Assembly: GCA_030549175.1 (NCBI GenBank) | Contig: JAUKUA010000003.1 | Span: forward strand, 6,241,001 to 6,305,000 | Origin: Lasiosphaeris hirsuta | Taxonomy: Eukaryota; Ascomycota; Sordariomycetes; Sordariales; Lasiosphaeriaceae | DNA: 64,000 nucleotides | Direction of reading: 5' to 3' | In this document: positions 54,029 through 63,224 of the stretch, one piece after another | Position numbering within the stretch: position 1 is the first letter of the stretch | Layout: every line of letters begins with the position of its first letter | Program-made: the position numbers and the translations under genes | Notes under the pieces: generated by a model | The model's input: the letters and a program-made list of their open reading frames with translations, nothing else | Told to the model about the DNA's origin: nothing | The model's database searches: none

Positions 54029-57000
54029 ATGTACATTGTTGAGCTCCACGAAGCCCAACAGGTGTTCGACTACATCTCTAAGAATCCGAGAGTCAAGTGG
54101 TGGACCAGCGCAAAGCCGGAGCGCAAGCAAGCACTCGTGGCGTTAGCAAGCCTAATTTTTCTCACCAACGGAACATTTACCCACTCAAGAAGCCCCATTC
54201 AGAACAGCTATCTAAACGCCTGGAACGTTGACAACCACATTCCGAAAGAGCGCTTTAAACCTCTGGTCGACAACTACCTTCAAGGAGTACAGGAAGGCCT
54301 CTACCTAGCACCAGAGCACTCGAGAACGGCGGAAACGCCAGAACCAAGGGGCACCCAACAGACCCTGACAACGCCACCGCCCACGGACCCAACACTCAGG
54401 GGCACGCTAACCATCCCACTGCTAAGTAGCGCGATGCTAGCAGCCAGACGGGATACTACACCAGGGGAGTCCGATACCACATCGTAAGACGAAGGATTCT
54501 CGCCCGTAACGCTAAGCGAAATGGCGGAAGACCATACGCCGGGGCAGGACCCGGATCCGCTTGAGGATCGTGCTGACGAGCAACCCCCTGGTCTACCTCC
54601 ATTTCCACCTCCGAGGCAATTGACAATCGAGGAGCAGCTTGCGCAGATGATGCAGGTCATGCAGACACATCTTGCGATTACCCTTGTAAGGACTAGTACG
54701 CCGGCGACCGGCCCCGTGGCTTAAGCGAGCGCTCCGTTGGCGACGAGAGGCTCCAACTGGTAGATCCATCATGTCGGTCTCTTCTGGCCAGACGCGCCAC
54801 CGGAGAAAGACGGTAAGGCCCAACTGTTCTACGACGGCAAGTAGCTCTGTTACCGTGACGTTCATCTTTGGACCGCGTGTGTTGAGGAAGCGGCCCTAGA
54901 TCTAGATAGATATAGTACTCTTTGCAAAGAACTGTTTTTATTGTTTAGGGGATCAGCCCTCCAATGGTACGAGCTTCAATTGTCAACCAAGGACAAGGAG
55001 CACGTAAGACTGAGCGTCTCTAACTGGGTCACAATCATCCTTTAACAGTTTGGACTGAAGCCAGTGGACGTAGAACGATGGTTCAGTCAACCCACGAGTA
55101 AGTTTAAGGCTGAAGACAACATTGCCGGCAAGTCAGTCCGTGTGTACGCGATGGATTGTTTCAAGTACGTAAGAGTATGGGGAGACAAGGAGGATTTCTA
55201 ATTACTCACTAGGCTATACAACAACCTATACGAGGAATTATGCCAGCTCTGTGCTTGACTAACCGCTGGAGACACACTTCGTGATTACCTCGATAAGATC
55301 GAAGAAAAGGCATTGGCATCTCGTGACACGTTGGTCGCTAAAGGAACGGTCACAAGAGTAACCAGGACGGTGTTGTATAATGACGACACCGTGACCTATG
55401 GCGACGATGATGCCAACTGGGCTGGTAGAGATGGAAGACGAGGTCAAGCTAACGATCGAGGAAGACAAGTTACCTGGCAAGGTAATAACGGTAATCGAGG
55501 GTACTCTAACAACAGAGGGTTATCCTCCGGTAACTGGAGAAGTGGACAGCAAGGGCGTTCGTACTCTGGTAACGTGAACGAACGCAGCCGTGACACGTAC
55601 CCACGCTAGGGATTCAACAACCGAGTGCCCAGAGGTTTCCAGCCGGACCGAGTGTTCCAGAGGTGGCGGCACTACGGCCAACGCCAACCTCATGACAACG
55701 GCACTTTCACCTACATCAACGATGAGTTCATCTACGGAGAAAGTGCTGACGCCCAGTAGCAGTGTGAGCAACTCGAGGCCGAGGGGTATCACTTTATTAG
55801 CGAAGGAGAATCGGAAGAGGATACCACTGCTTTTCTTAATGTTACGACGTCTCCTTTCCATTCAGCTTTCCTTCGTTCCCCCGCAGCACTGGGCAACCTC
55901 ACCCGGTGTAAGGTGCCTAACAAGAAAAAGCACAAATGTTCGAGTTGTACGGAAACATTCGACTATGGAAATGAGCTGTGGCGGCACATCCGGACGGAGT
56001 GTGTCAAACAACCGTGGAAGCCAAAGGAAGGTTCAATCGCACGCTAGGAACCTAGGTTCCCAGAAGAGCCCGTGTCTCTCATGCCTCCTGTGAAGCCCGT
56101 GATCTTTAGGGAGCAAAGGTCCCCTACAGAGCCCGTGACTCCGAGGTAGCCTACCTGTTTAAGAGAAGAGCCAGAGAGCTCTGAGGAGTTGGAGGACAAT
56201 GGGAATGTGAGGATTAGCAAGAACGACGTGAAGAAGGTTCGTTTTGAACAAGCATTTGTGGAGGATACGGAAGAAGAAGATGAAGGATTTATCACAGCCC
56301 AGGAAAGTCACTCGATAAAGGACTGGAGCAGTGATGACTCGAGCGATGAAGGAGCTCACGTTATCCTCGAGGAAGGGTAGGTTATTGAAGTAAACCTACT
56401 ACTTCATCCCGTGGGCTCTTAATACCCGAAGAAGTCCTACCTTCGAATCAGCGTCAAAGTAGACTTGAACGATGAACCCACACACGTCTGCTTTGACACT
56501 GGTAGCTCAACCAACCTCGTCGATAAAAAGTGGATTTAGAAATGGGCACGCCATTTACGCTGGGTGCCGCAGGAACCCCGTTTCGTCAAGGGAGTCAACT
56601 TAAGAACTCGTATCGATAAGCAAGCCGAGTTCGATTTTTACATTCCCGGTACAGCGTAGCAAACCAGTGTCAACGCTCACTTTCACATGAAGGCCGATGT
56701 TATCGACGAGCTGGGGCCGTACATGTTAATCGGTACCACCTTTATGGATGACAATGGCGTAACCATCGACTTCCTAAGGAACAGCGTCACTTTCCGATCC
56801 GCTAGAAACATGAGGACAAGGGCGGACCTAGTCGCCAAACCTCGCCGGGAGATCACACGCAAGGTCACTGCTCTCCAAAGCGCTATTTTTGCGCCCGGAG
56901 AGAAAGGTTTCATCAGGACCAAGATGCACGATCTGCCAAAGCCATTGCCTAAGGAGACGTACATTTATGACAGGCCACAGACTTTTCACCTCATGTCAAC

Positions 57001-58627
57001 GTAGGAAGGCATCCAGGATGGTAACATCGACTACCTAACACCTCATGTAACGTACTTCCATAACCAGACATCTGAGCCGATAATCATTAAGAGAGGCCAG
57101 AAGATTGGGAAAGTTTAAGAATGGCCCGGAGCAGAGTAGGCGTTCGCGTTCGATTTAACGAGCTACAACGCGAACACAAGAGCGAGGATCACGCAAGCCT
57201 CCTCTACGAGACATTACGCAGAGCTTAACAACGTTGACATGGAAGAATGCCATTTAGCCATCCTCAATAAAATCCACCAACTCGAGGGTGAAATAGAGGA
57301 TATTTTCGTTCACATTCTAAGCGGTCAGGTAAGTAATGAGACAGAGATCGTCGACATCTCACAGCCACTCCCTCCAAGGATGGGATATCACATGCCATCA
57401 TACGGAGTCGAGAAGCCAGCCGATTTTCCTACTATCAAGAGTAAGGCTGGAATGAGCATCTGTAAGGTGAACGGAGCCTTCGCGGAAAGGATCAAGGACC
57501 TCCTGGACAAGCATGACATATTCCGCGACAGAGGTATCGTACCTATGCCCGATGAGAGCAAAATGAGGATTGACCTTGTTGAGGGATGGCAAAACCAAAT
57601 CAAGCCAGCAAAGCCATACCCCCAGGGAGCGAAAGATCGCGTTTTCGCCGCGCAGAGACTCGATACCATGCACGCGGCCGGAAAGCTGACCTTTCTTGAC
57701 GAACTAACCCCCATCGCGTGCCCTGCCTTCGTGGTATGGAGAACGGTTAACGGAGTGGAGAAGGGCCGTCTTGTCGTCGACTTGCGTGCCCTGAACAAGG
57801 TTACGGTGCCAGACGTCTACCCGCTCGCGGACTAAGACGACATGATCCTCGCAATGCAAGGAAAAAAGGTTTTCTCCGTAATGGATGCCTCCGGTTTCTT
57901 CCATCAGTTGCCAGTCTATAACGAACATCGTAATCGCATGGTCATCGTCACGGAAAGAGGGCTCGAGCGATCAAACGTGGTGCTCATGGGATTCAAGAAC
58001 TCACCCGCTTTCGCCCAACGTTTCATGGACCGCCTATTCCGTGACAGTCAAGATTTCGTACGGGCATACATCGATGACATCGTCGTCTTTAGTGCCACAG
58101 AAGACGAGCACTATGAGCACATGAGCAAGGTGCTTAAGCTCTTGGAGGACGCGAGGATACATATCAATGCCAGTAAGTCATTCGCGGCCTATCCAGCGAT
58201 CCAACTCCTGGGATACATTGTCAACGGAGAAGGAGTCGTGAAAACGGATGATCGAATTGCGGCTTTCCAGAAGATGAAGTTCCCAGACACGCTAGATATG
58301 CTCGAGATCTATCTAGGGATGGCCGGATGGCTACGACGTGGGATTGCCTGGTATGACGTCAAAGCCGGACCGTTGCAGAAGAAAAAGACGGCATTACTGG
58401 CATTGGGCCGTGAGGAAGGAAAGATTGTGAACGGAAGCACAAAGAACGCGAGGAAGGCCTACACATCGAAAATACGTTTTCAACCTTCAAAAGATGAACA
58501 GGAATCTTTCCGCCTGCTGCAGGAACACTTATGCACACAATTTACGACTTACCATCACGTTAAAACGAAGCTATTGTTCTTCAAAGTCGATGCTTGTAAA
58601 GGAGCTTTTGGCCTCTTCGTTTTCTAA
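54029..58627 (+). pseudogene. Gypsy gag-protease-RT region with 20 premature stops, no frameshift
   Basis: One frame from ATG 54029 through Gag, protease, RT and early RNase H. A gag-like region lies at about 54760-55310 (LALDLDRYSTLC-type helices), then an RG/GN-rich stretch (55430-55590). A C-x2-C...H-x4-C zinc finger is at 55937-56002. Protease DTGSSTNLVD starts at 56495. RT has RLVVDLRALNKVTVPDVYPL, FSVMDASGFFHQL, GFKNSPAFAQRFMD and YIDD at 58067-58078. RNase H begins LLFFKVDACKGAFG. Stops: TAA at 54485, 54722, 55043, 55199, 56420, 57116, 57833 and 58625; TAG at 54761, 54842, 55607, 55757, 56045, 56147, 56378, 56537, 56657, 57002 and 57137; TGA at 55256. At 57833 the family usually has Gln, so CAA to TAA explains it. 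One of these could be a natural gag terminator. Confidence 0.92.
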
Positions 58628-58696
58628 CTCAAGGATGACTGGGATAGGAAAGCAATCCCAGGGCGCGACCTCGCAGCGGAGAGGGTTCTACCGATC

Positions 58697-60829
58697 ATGT
58701 TCTTATCAAGAGCAACTACCGCGACCGAGCAGAAATACGGATCTATGGAGGCAGAGGTTGCAGCAGTTGTGTGGGCAGTTAGGAAGCTTAGGAAGATGGT
58801 TCAGTCAAACCAACATCGCCTGAACGTCCTAACGGATCACGCTCCCACCAAAGGCATCGTTAAGCACACGTCTTTGGTAACGATGGACCTAAACAAGGCT
58901 AACCTCAAGCTTGCGAATGCGGCAAACTGGCTTTCCCAGTTCGAGATCGACATTTTTCACATCCCGGGCGTTCTCAACGTCGTTCCTGATGCACTCTCGC
59001 GGCTTCCAACGTTCGAACAGGACTCTAAGGAGCTTGAGGCAGATGAATCTGACGAGCTCGATGATATCTGGGCCATGGCATGGAACGTGGGGGACGAGAT
59101 ACCCGTTGCGGTTGCTCAGGCAAGCGCCGAGCCCGTTATCAGCGACTCGTTCAGAACCGCCCTGTGCGAGGGTTACAAGAACGATACGAAATACAGCAAG
59201 TTGATAGCCGGCATCAACGCCAGGATGGAAAAACCTATCGCACCACAACGGGCAGAACGCGCTAGAGTACCCAAGAGGCGCCCACGACTCCCAATGGGAC
59301 CATTTGAGATCAGGGACAAGTTGCTATATCACGTCGATCACGATGGAAATCGTCGCCTCTGTATCCCAAGAGCGTGCGTTAAGACAGTGCTCGAGATGGT
59401 TCACGATAAATCGCATCATTTCGGTTTCCATAAGATGATGGACAGCCTCCAGAATGTACACTTTACCAACAAGGCATGGAAAGCGAAACGTTTCATCCAG
59501 TTCTGTGAGGCCTGCCGCCAGAACCAGACCGACAGGCGGCCTACGAACGGGGAAATGATGCCCATCCGCGCAACCCCACAGCCGTTCCACACCATCGCGA
59601 TGGATTTCATTGTCGGCCTACCTGCAGTCCCATCAGCCAGAACGATATGGCACCTCGAAGGCTACAACACACTTGACACACTCTGTACAGTTACGTGCAA
59701 GTTCTCCAAAAAAACACTCTTACTGGCGGGACACTGTACCTACACAGCTAAGGATTGGGCAAAGGTGTTGACGAGATCATTATTTATGTGCGACTGGGGA
59801 CTACCGACGATGATTATCAGCGACAGAGACCCAAAGTTTACCTCGGCATTGTGGAAAGAGATTTTCGATATCTGCGACGTTAAACTGCTCTTTTCCACCG
59901 CTTACCACCCACAAACCGATGGCCAGTCAGAGAGGACGAACCAGACGGTCGAGATTGCCATTCGTTTCTACACCTCTACAACAGACGGAGAGGTTCCGTG
60001 GGTTGATATGCTGCCATCGCTCCAGTTTAACATCAACAACACGCTGGCCGTCACGATTGGCAGATCACCTAACGAACTGGTCCTCGGATTCCGGCCAAGG
60101 TCCCTGGTGGACATTCTGACCGTGAAAGAAGGCACAAGAGTGGGTGCCGAGGCAGCGGAGGTTCTCAGGGGGCACTACCAAAAGGAAGCAATTCAGCTTC
60201 TTGACATCGCTGGCGCAATGGCAAAACTCCGCTATGACGACAAGCACACACCCGAGACCTTTGAGATCGGAGATACTGTTTACCTACGCCTCCACAAGGG
60301 TTACCATCTACCCGGCAAGCCAAAAAGGAAATGGTCACCTCAAAGGGCGGGCCCGTTCAAGATCATTGGCAAGGCAAAGACAGGCAATCTAGCTTACAAG
60401 CTCAACTTCCCGGCGTCATGGGGAGTGCACCCAATCGTCTCAGTTGCGCAACTGTACCGCCCTCAACAAGGCGAGGATCCTTTTAGCCGAAAGCGACAGG
60501 CACCACCAGCCGTCAGGGTTGACGAACAAGAAGAATGGGAGCTCGACCACATCGTCAGTGGTAAAGTGAGCTGGAAGAAGAAGAACCCAAGCGTCAAGTA
60601 CCTCGTCCGCTGGAAGAACCACGAAGCTAAGGACGATACATGGGAGCCAAGAGCAAACCTATTGCCAAACGCGAGAGATGCCGTCATGAGTTACGAAGCG
60701 AGGAACCCTATCGACTGGGATAAGGAGCGTAAGAAGAAGGGTATCAAGGCCGTCGAGTACGTTGAGGTCGACATTATCCCTACCACAGAAATAGTGGTTG
60801 AGCTTCCACAGCGCCAAACCGCCAGATAA
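58697..60829 (+). CDS. Open 3' part of Gypsy pol: RNase H end, integrase, chromodomain
   Basis: Same frame as gag-RT; 734 codons after the TAA at 58625 are uninterrupted, 710 counted from the first ATG (58697). RNase H: ATEQKYGSMEAEVAAVVWAV and LNVLTDHAPTKG, then WLSQFEIDIFHIPG. Integrase: an HHCC zinc module (H236, H240, C270 and C273), a DD35E catalytic core with AMDFIVGLP (D303), IISDRDPKFTS (D376) and YHPQTDGQSERTNQ (E412), and a GPFKIIGKAKTGNLAYKL GPY/F-like module. Chromodomain at about 613-668: WELDHIVSGKV, VKYLVRWKNHEAKDDTWEPR, which probably directs insertion to marked chromatin. Whether the piece is translated on its own is unknown, since the ATG is internal to the polyprotein. Stop TAA at 60827-60829. 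Confidence 0.93.
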   Translation: MFLSRATTATEQKYGSMEAEVAAVVWAVRKLRKMVQSNQHRLNVLTDHAPTKGIVKHTSLVTMDLNKANLKLANAANWLSQFEIDIFHIPGVLNVVPDALSRLPTFEQDSKELEADESDELDDIWAMAWNVGDEIPVAVAQASAEPVISDSFRTALCEGYKNDTKYSKLIAGINARMEKPIAPQRAERARVPKRRPRLPMGPFEIRDKLLYHVDHDGNRRLCIPRACVKTVLEMVHDKSHHFGFHKMMDSLQNVHFTNKAWKAKRFIQFCEACRQNQTDRRPTNGEMMPIRATPQPFHTIAMDFIVGLPAVPSARTIWHLEGYNTLDTLCTVTCKFSKKTLLLAGHCTYTAKDWAKVLTRSLFMCDWGLPTMIISDRDPKFTSALWKEIFDICDVKLLFSTAYHPQTDGQSERTNQTVEIAIRFYTSTTDGEVPWVDMLPSLQFNINNTLAVTIGRSPNELVLGFRPRSLVDILTVKEGTRVGAEAAEVLRGHYQKEAIQLLDIAGAMAKLRYDDKHTPETFEIGDTVYLRLHKGYHLPGKPKRKWSPQRAGPFKIIGKAKTGNLAYKLNFPASWGVHPIVSVAQLYRPQQGEDPFSRKRQAPPAVRVDEQEEWELDHIVSGKVSWKKKNPSVKYLVRWKNHEAKDDTWEPRANLLPNARDAVMSYEARNPIDWDKERKKKGIKAVEYVEVDIIPTTEIVVELPQRQTAR

Positions 60830-61194
60830 GGGGTGTTTTCGAGGACGAACAGCTTTCTCAACAAGGCGAGGGAGTATTCTGGCCATAACACCAGATCTTT
60901 TCTTTCTTTTACTTTCCTTTATTAACCTTACTTGGCTACACGAGCGCCTTCCTACTGCGAGCCAAAAAAGACTGGATGATCGGATGGAAGCCTTATCATG
61001 GCGTCGTTTTTCCTCTGTCAATTTTCCTTATCATAAGGCCCTAGCCTACTAGGCCAGGCCACCAACTAAAAAACCCCTCCTGCAAAATTTTCACGTTTTT
61101 CTTTCCTACAACCATCACCACCCTCGTCGCCGCCATCAAGTTACACCTTCACACTTTCTCTGTACCCTACTATCACGTTCATTCGCGCTCTGAG

Positions 61195-62844
61195 ATGGCT
61201 AAATTCAGCTATTTGCAAGAGCACATTCGTAAAATGGAGCGTCAATTCGAGGTAGCTCGAGCTGAGCCGAACAATCCAGACGCGCCCGAGGACAGCCTGA
61301 TGGCTGAGAGTCCGGATCCCGCGCGCCTCCAAATTCTGGCCGAAGAAACCTTGAGACGCGCTGGACAAGCCCAAGAGAGCGTCACCGCTGCTACCGAACA
61401 CAGCAAGGACGACTACGACGAGCCCAAGCCCGACGATCTACCTGACTACGATTCCAACTACGATGACAACAAGAGCGAGCGCGCAGAGGACGATGACTTT
61501 AACCTTGCCATGGAAGGCGAGCCCGATAACGAGGATGAAGAGATGACCTCGGATCCCTCGGGCGGCTCACCTGGCTTTTCTGCCGGCTCACCCGTCAAAT
61601 ATCGCACCCCTAAGAAGCACCACCGCCAGGGCGCAAAGGCGCTTCAGAAACAGGCTGAGCAGAGAGCTGAGCGACCTACTACCGGCGGTAAGGGGCCTGA
61701 GGTCTCACCAGACTATGGAGCCCACTTCGAGTTCAAGCACCACAACAAGTCAGTGAGCAGACAGGAAGCTTACAAGCGCGCCGCCTTTGCGATCGACGAT
61801 CCGAAGCTTCTCTTTGCAGTGAATGAAGAGATCAAGGGCATCTTTGCCAGAGGATCAAAGTCGGCTGCCAAGAACCAGGGTCTAGCCAACAACCCGCGTG
61901 TACGCCAGTTGAAGGAGTTGTTGAACAAGGCCAAGGCGACATACGATGAGCAGGGTGTCAATGATGACTGTTTACCTTCAAAGGCATCTATCCTTGCGAC
62001 CATCTACTGTCACCCTATGGCCGCTTTGAACGAGGAGCTATCTTCAGTCCTCATCCACCTCAATCGCCTCGACCTTGCGCAAGTTCACACCCAGGCCGAC
62101 CAAGCGAATGCCCTCATCACCGGCACGAACCAGCACTGGCGTACGCAGTTCCAGCGCCTTGAGTGCCAGCTCACCGACAAGACTACAGAGCTTGAGGAGG
62201 CCAAAGCAGTCTATGCGTCTTCCACAGCCAGCATGCTTGCTGACATGCACGATCTCCAGAAGCGCCTTGAGGGCAAGATCAATGCCCTTGAGAACAAGAT
62301 TGAGGAGCTCCCGAGCCACGATGAGGTCCGCGAAGCTTTCCAGGCTATGAAGAGAATGACGATAGATGGCCTCGATGAGCGCGCTACCAAGGAGCAAGTC
62401 AACGCTCTAACGGGCCGTATGAACAAGGTCAGCCCGAAGACCAAAGCACTTGACAACCAGGTCCAAGATCTTCAGAAGGACCTGACAAAGCTTGACAAGG
62501 CCATCAAGCAACCATCAGCTACGCGACCCACGGCCGCCTCGACTGCTCGTTCAAGCACCCCTGTGCCTGTTATGACCCTCGGCACCTCACGCAAGCGCCC
62601 TGCTGAGGATACCCAGAGTGAAATCATAGCTATGGGCACTCTGCCCAAGAAGCAGAACAAGCGCGGTACCCTTGCTGACCTGTTCGGCACTGACGCTCCC
62701 AAGGTTGGCACACGCAGCAAGTCGGCAGTTTTTTCTCCTGCTCAAGAGACCCCTACCAAAGGTATCGGTTGCAAGAAGCCTACCGCCAAGAAGTCGCCTC
62801 CCAAGACGACTAAGCGGAAGACGCTCTTCGACACTGTGGACTAG
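61195..62844 (+). CDS. Accessory ORF of the Gypsy element: acidic, coiled-coil, Lys-rich-tail protein
   Basis: An intact 549-codon ORF between pol (365 nt downstream of its stop) and the 3' LTR (146 nt upstream), same strand. I do not recognise a family. Residues 1-25 are an amphipathic helix. Residues 70-120 are strongly acidic (Asp/Glu with Asp-Tyr pairs). Residues 134-160 are basic. Residues 178-300 look folded and helical (SRQEAYKRAAFAIDDPKLLF, LATIYCHPMAALNEELSSVL). Residues about 310-440 form a long coiled coil (DLQKRLEGKINALENKIEEL). Residues 440-549 are Ser/Thr/Pro/Lys-rich with nuclear-localisation-type clusters (RKRPAED, KKPTAKKSPPKTTKRK). No signal peptide or membrane helix, so it is not envelope-like. 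Possible roles such as nuclear entry, nucleic-acid binding or capsid-like assembly are speculation. No stop or shift is present although gag-RT upstream is full of stops. Confidence 0.85.
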   Translation: MAKFSYLQEHIRKMERQFEVARAEPNNPDAPEDSLMAESPDPARLQILAEETLRRAGQAQESVTAATEHSKDDYDEPKPDDLPDYDSNYDDNKSERAEDDDFNLAMEGEPDNEDEEMTSDPSGGSPGFSAGSPVKYRTPKKHHRQGAKALQKQAEQRAERPTTGGKGPEVSPDYGAHFEFKHHNKSVSRQEAYKRAAFAIDDPKLLFAVNEEIKGIFARGSKSAAKNQGLANNPRVRQLKELLNKAKATYDEQGVNDDCLPSKASILATIYCHPMAALNEELSSVLIHLNRLDLAQVHTQADQANALITGTNQHWRTQFQRLECQLTDKTTELEEAKAVYASSTASMLADMHDLQKRLEGKINALENKIEELPSHDEVREAFQAMKRMTIDGLDERATKEQVNALTGRMNKVSPKTKALDNQVQDLQKDLTKLDKAIKQPSATRPTAASTARSSTPVPVMTLGTSRKRPAEDTQSEIIAMGTLPKKQNKRGTLADLFGTDAPKVGTRSKSAVFSPAQETPTKGIGCKKPTAKKSPPKTTKRKTLFDTVD

Positions 62845-62990
62845 AGGGGCATGAGCGCAGGGAATGGGGTGATCTAAGCATGGCAACGGTGTACGAAAGG
62901 GCTGGGGGAAATTGGTGCTTTTCTTATAGTTCAAGAGAGCGGAGGACGATGGCGAGGACGCCCTTTTCTTTATTCTTTGCCCCGGGCACA

Positions 62991-63224
62991 TGTTACGTGG
63001 AAAAATGTAGATAGCCTAGATAGGTTAGTCCGTTGTGCGCAGTCCCTGCGCTCAATTGAGCACAGGGGGTGCGCTGCCATATAATGGCAGCGCGCCCTCC
63101 AGACTGATTGCCAACGGGCCATCCTTTACAAATTATTTACACCACCATACAATATGTCATGTCAGTGTTCATGTGAAGGACCACCAAAGTAACGCTTACA
63201 CAAGCGGTCCTTTTGACCGTAGCA
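62991..63224 (+). repeat. 3' LTR of the Gypsy element
   Basis: 234 bp, one difference from the 5' LTR (C at 63150 against T at 53716, a CA/TA site). Followed by the target duplication CTGCC. The bases directly before it (CCCCGGGCACA) are not purine-rich; the nearest purine stretch is about 30 bp upstream. Confidence 0.96.

Larger units (their letters stand above)
53557..63224 (+). mobile_element. Complete Ty3/Gypsy chromovirus with LTRs, gag-pol and an extra ORF
   Basis: 9,668 bp. Direct LTRs of 234 bp (53557-53790 and 62991-63224) differ at one position (T at 53716, C at 63150). A perfect 5-bp target duplication CTGCC flanks the element (53552-53556 and 63225-63229). Order: LTR, primer-binding candidate, repeat-bearing leader, gag with zinc finger, protease, RT, RNase H, integrase and chromodomain in one frame, then a 549-aa ORF before the 3' LTR. 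RT-RNase H-integrase order and the chromodomain place it in the chromovirus branch of Ty3/Gypsy. Gag to early RNase H carries 20 nonsense codons; the rest is open. Confidence 0.96.

Noticed and set aside
54029..58627. Reassigned stop codons (UAA/UAG as Gln) as explanation of the open-but-for-stops frame
   Set aside because: Host genes in the same window end in TAA and TAG normally, and CAA/CAG codons are also used throughout the frame.
61195..62844. ORF3 as a retroviral envelope
   Set aside because: No signal peptide, no membrane helix and few cysteines; the composition is that of a soluble, probably nuclear, coiled-coil protein.
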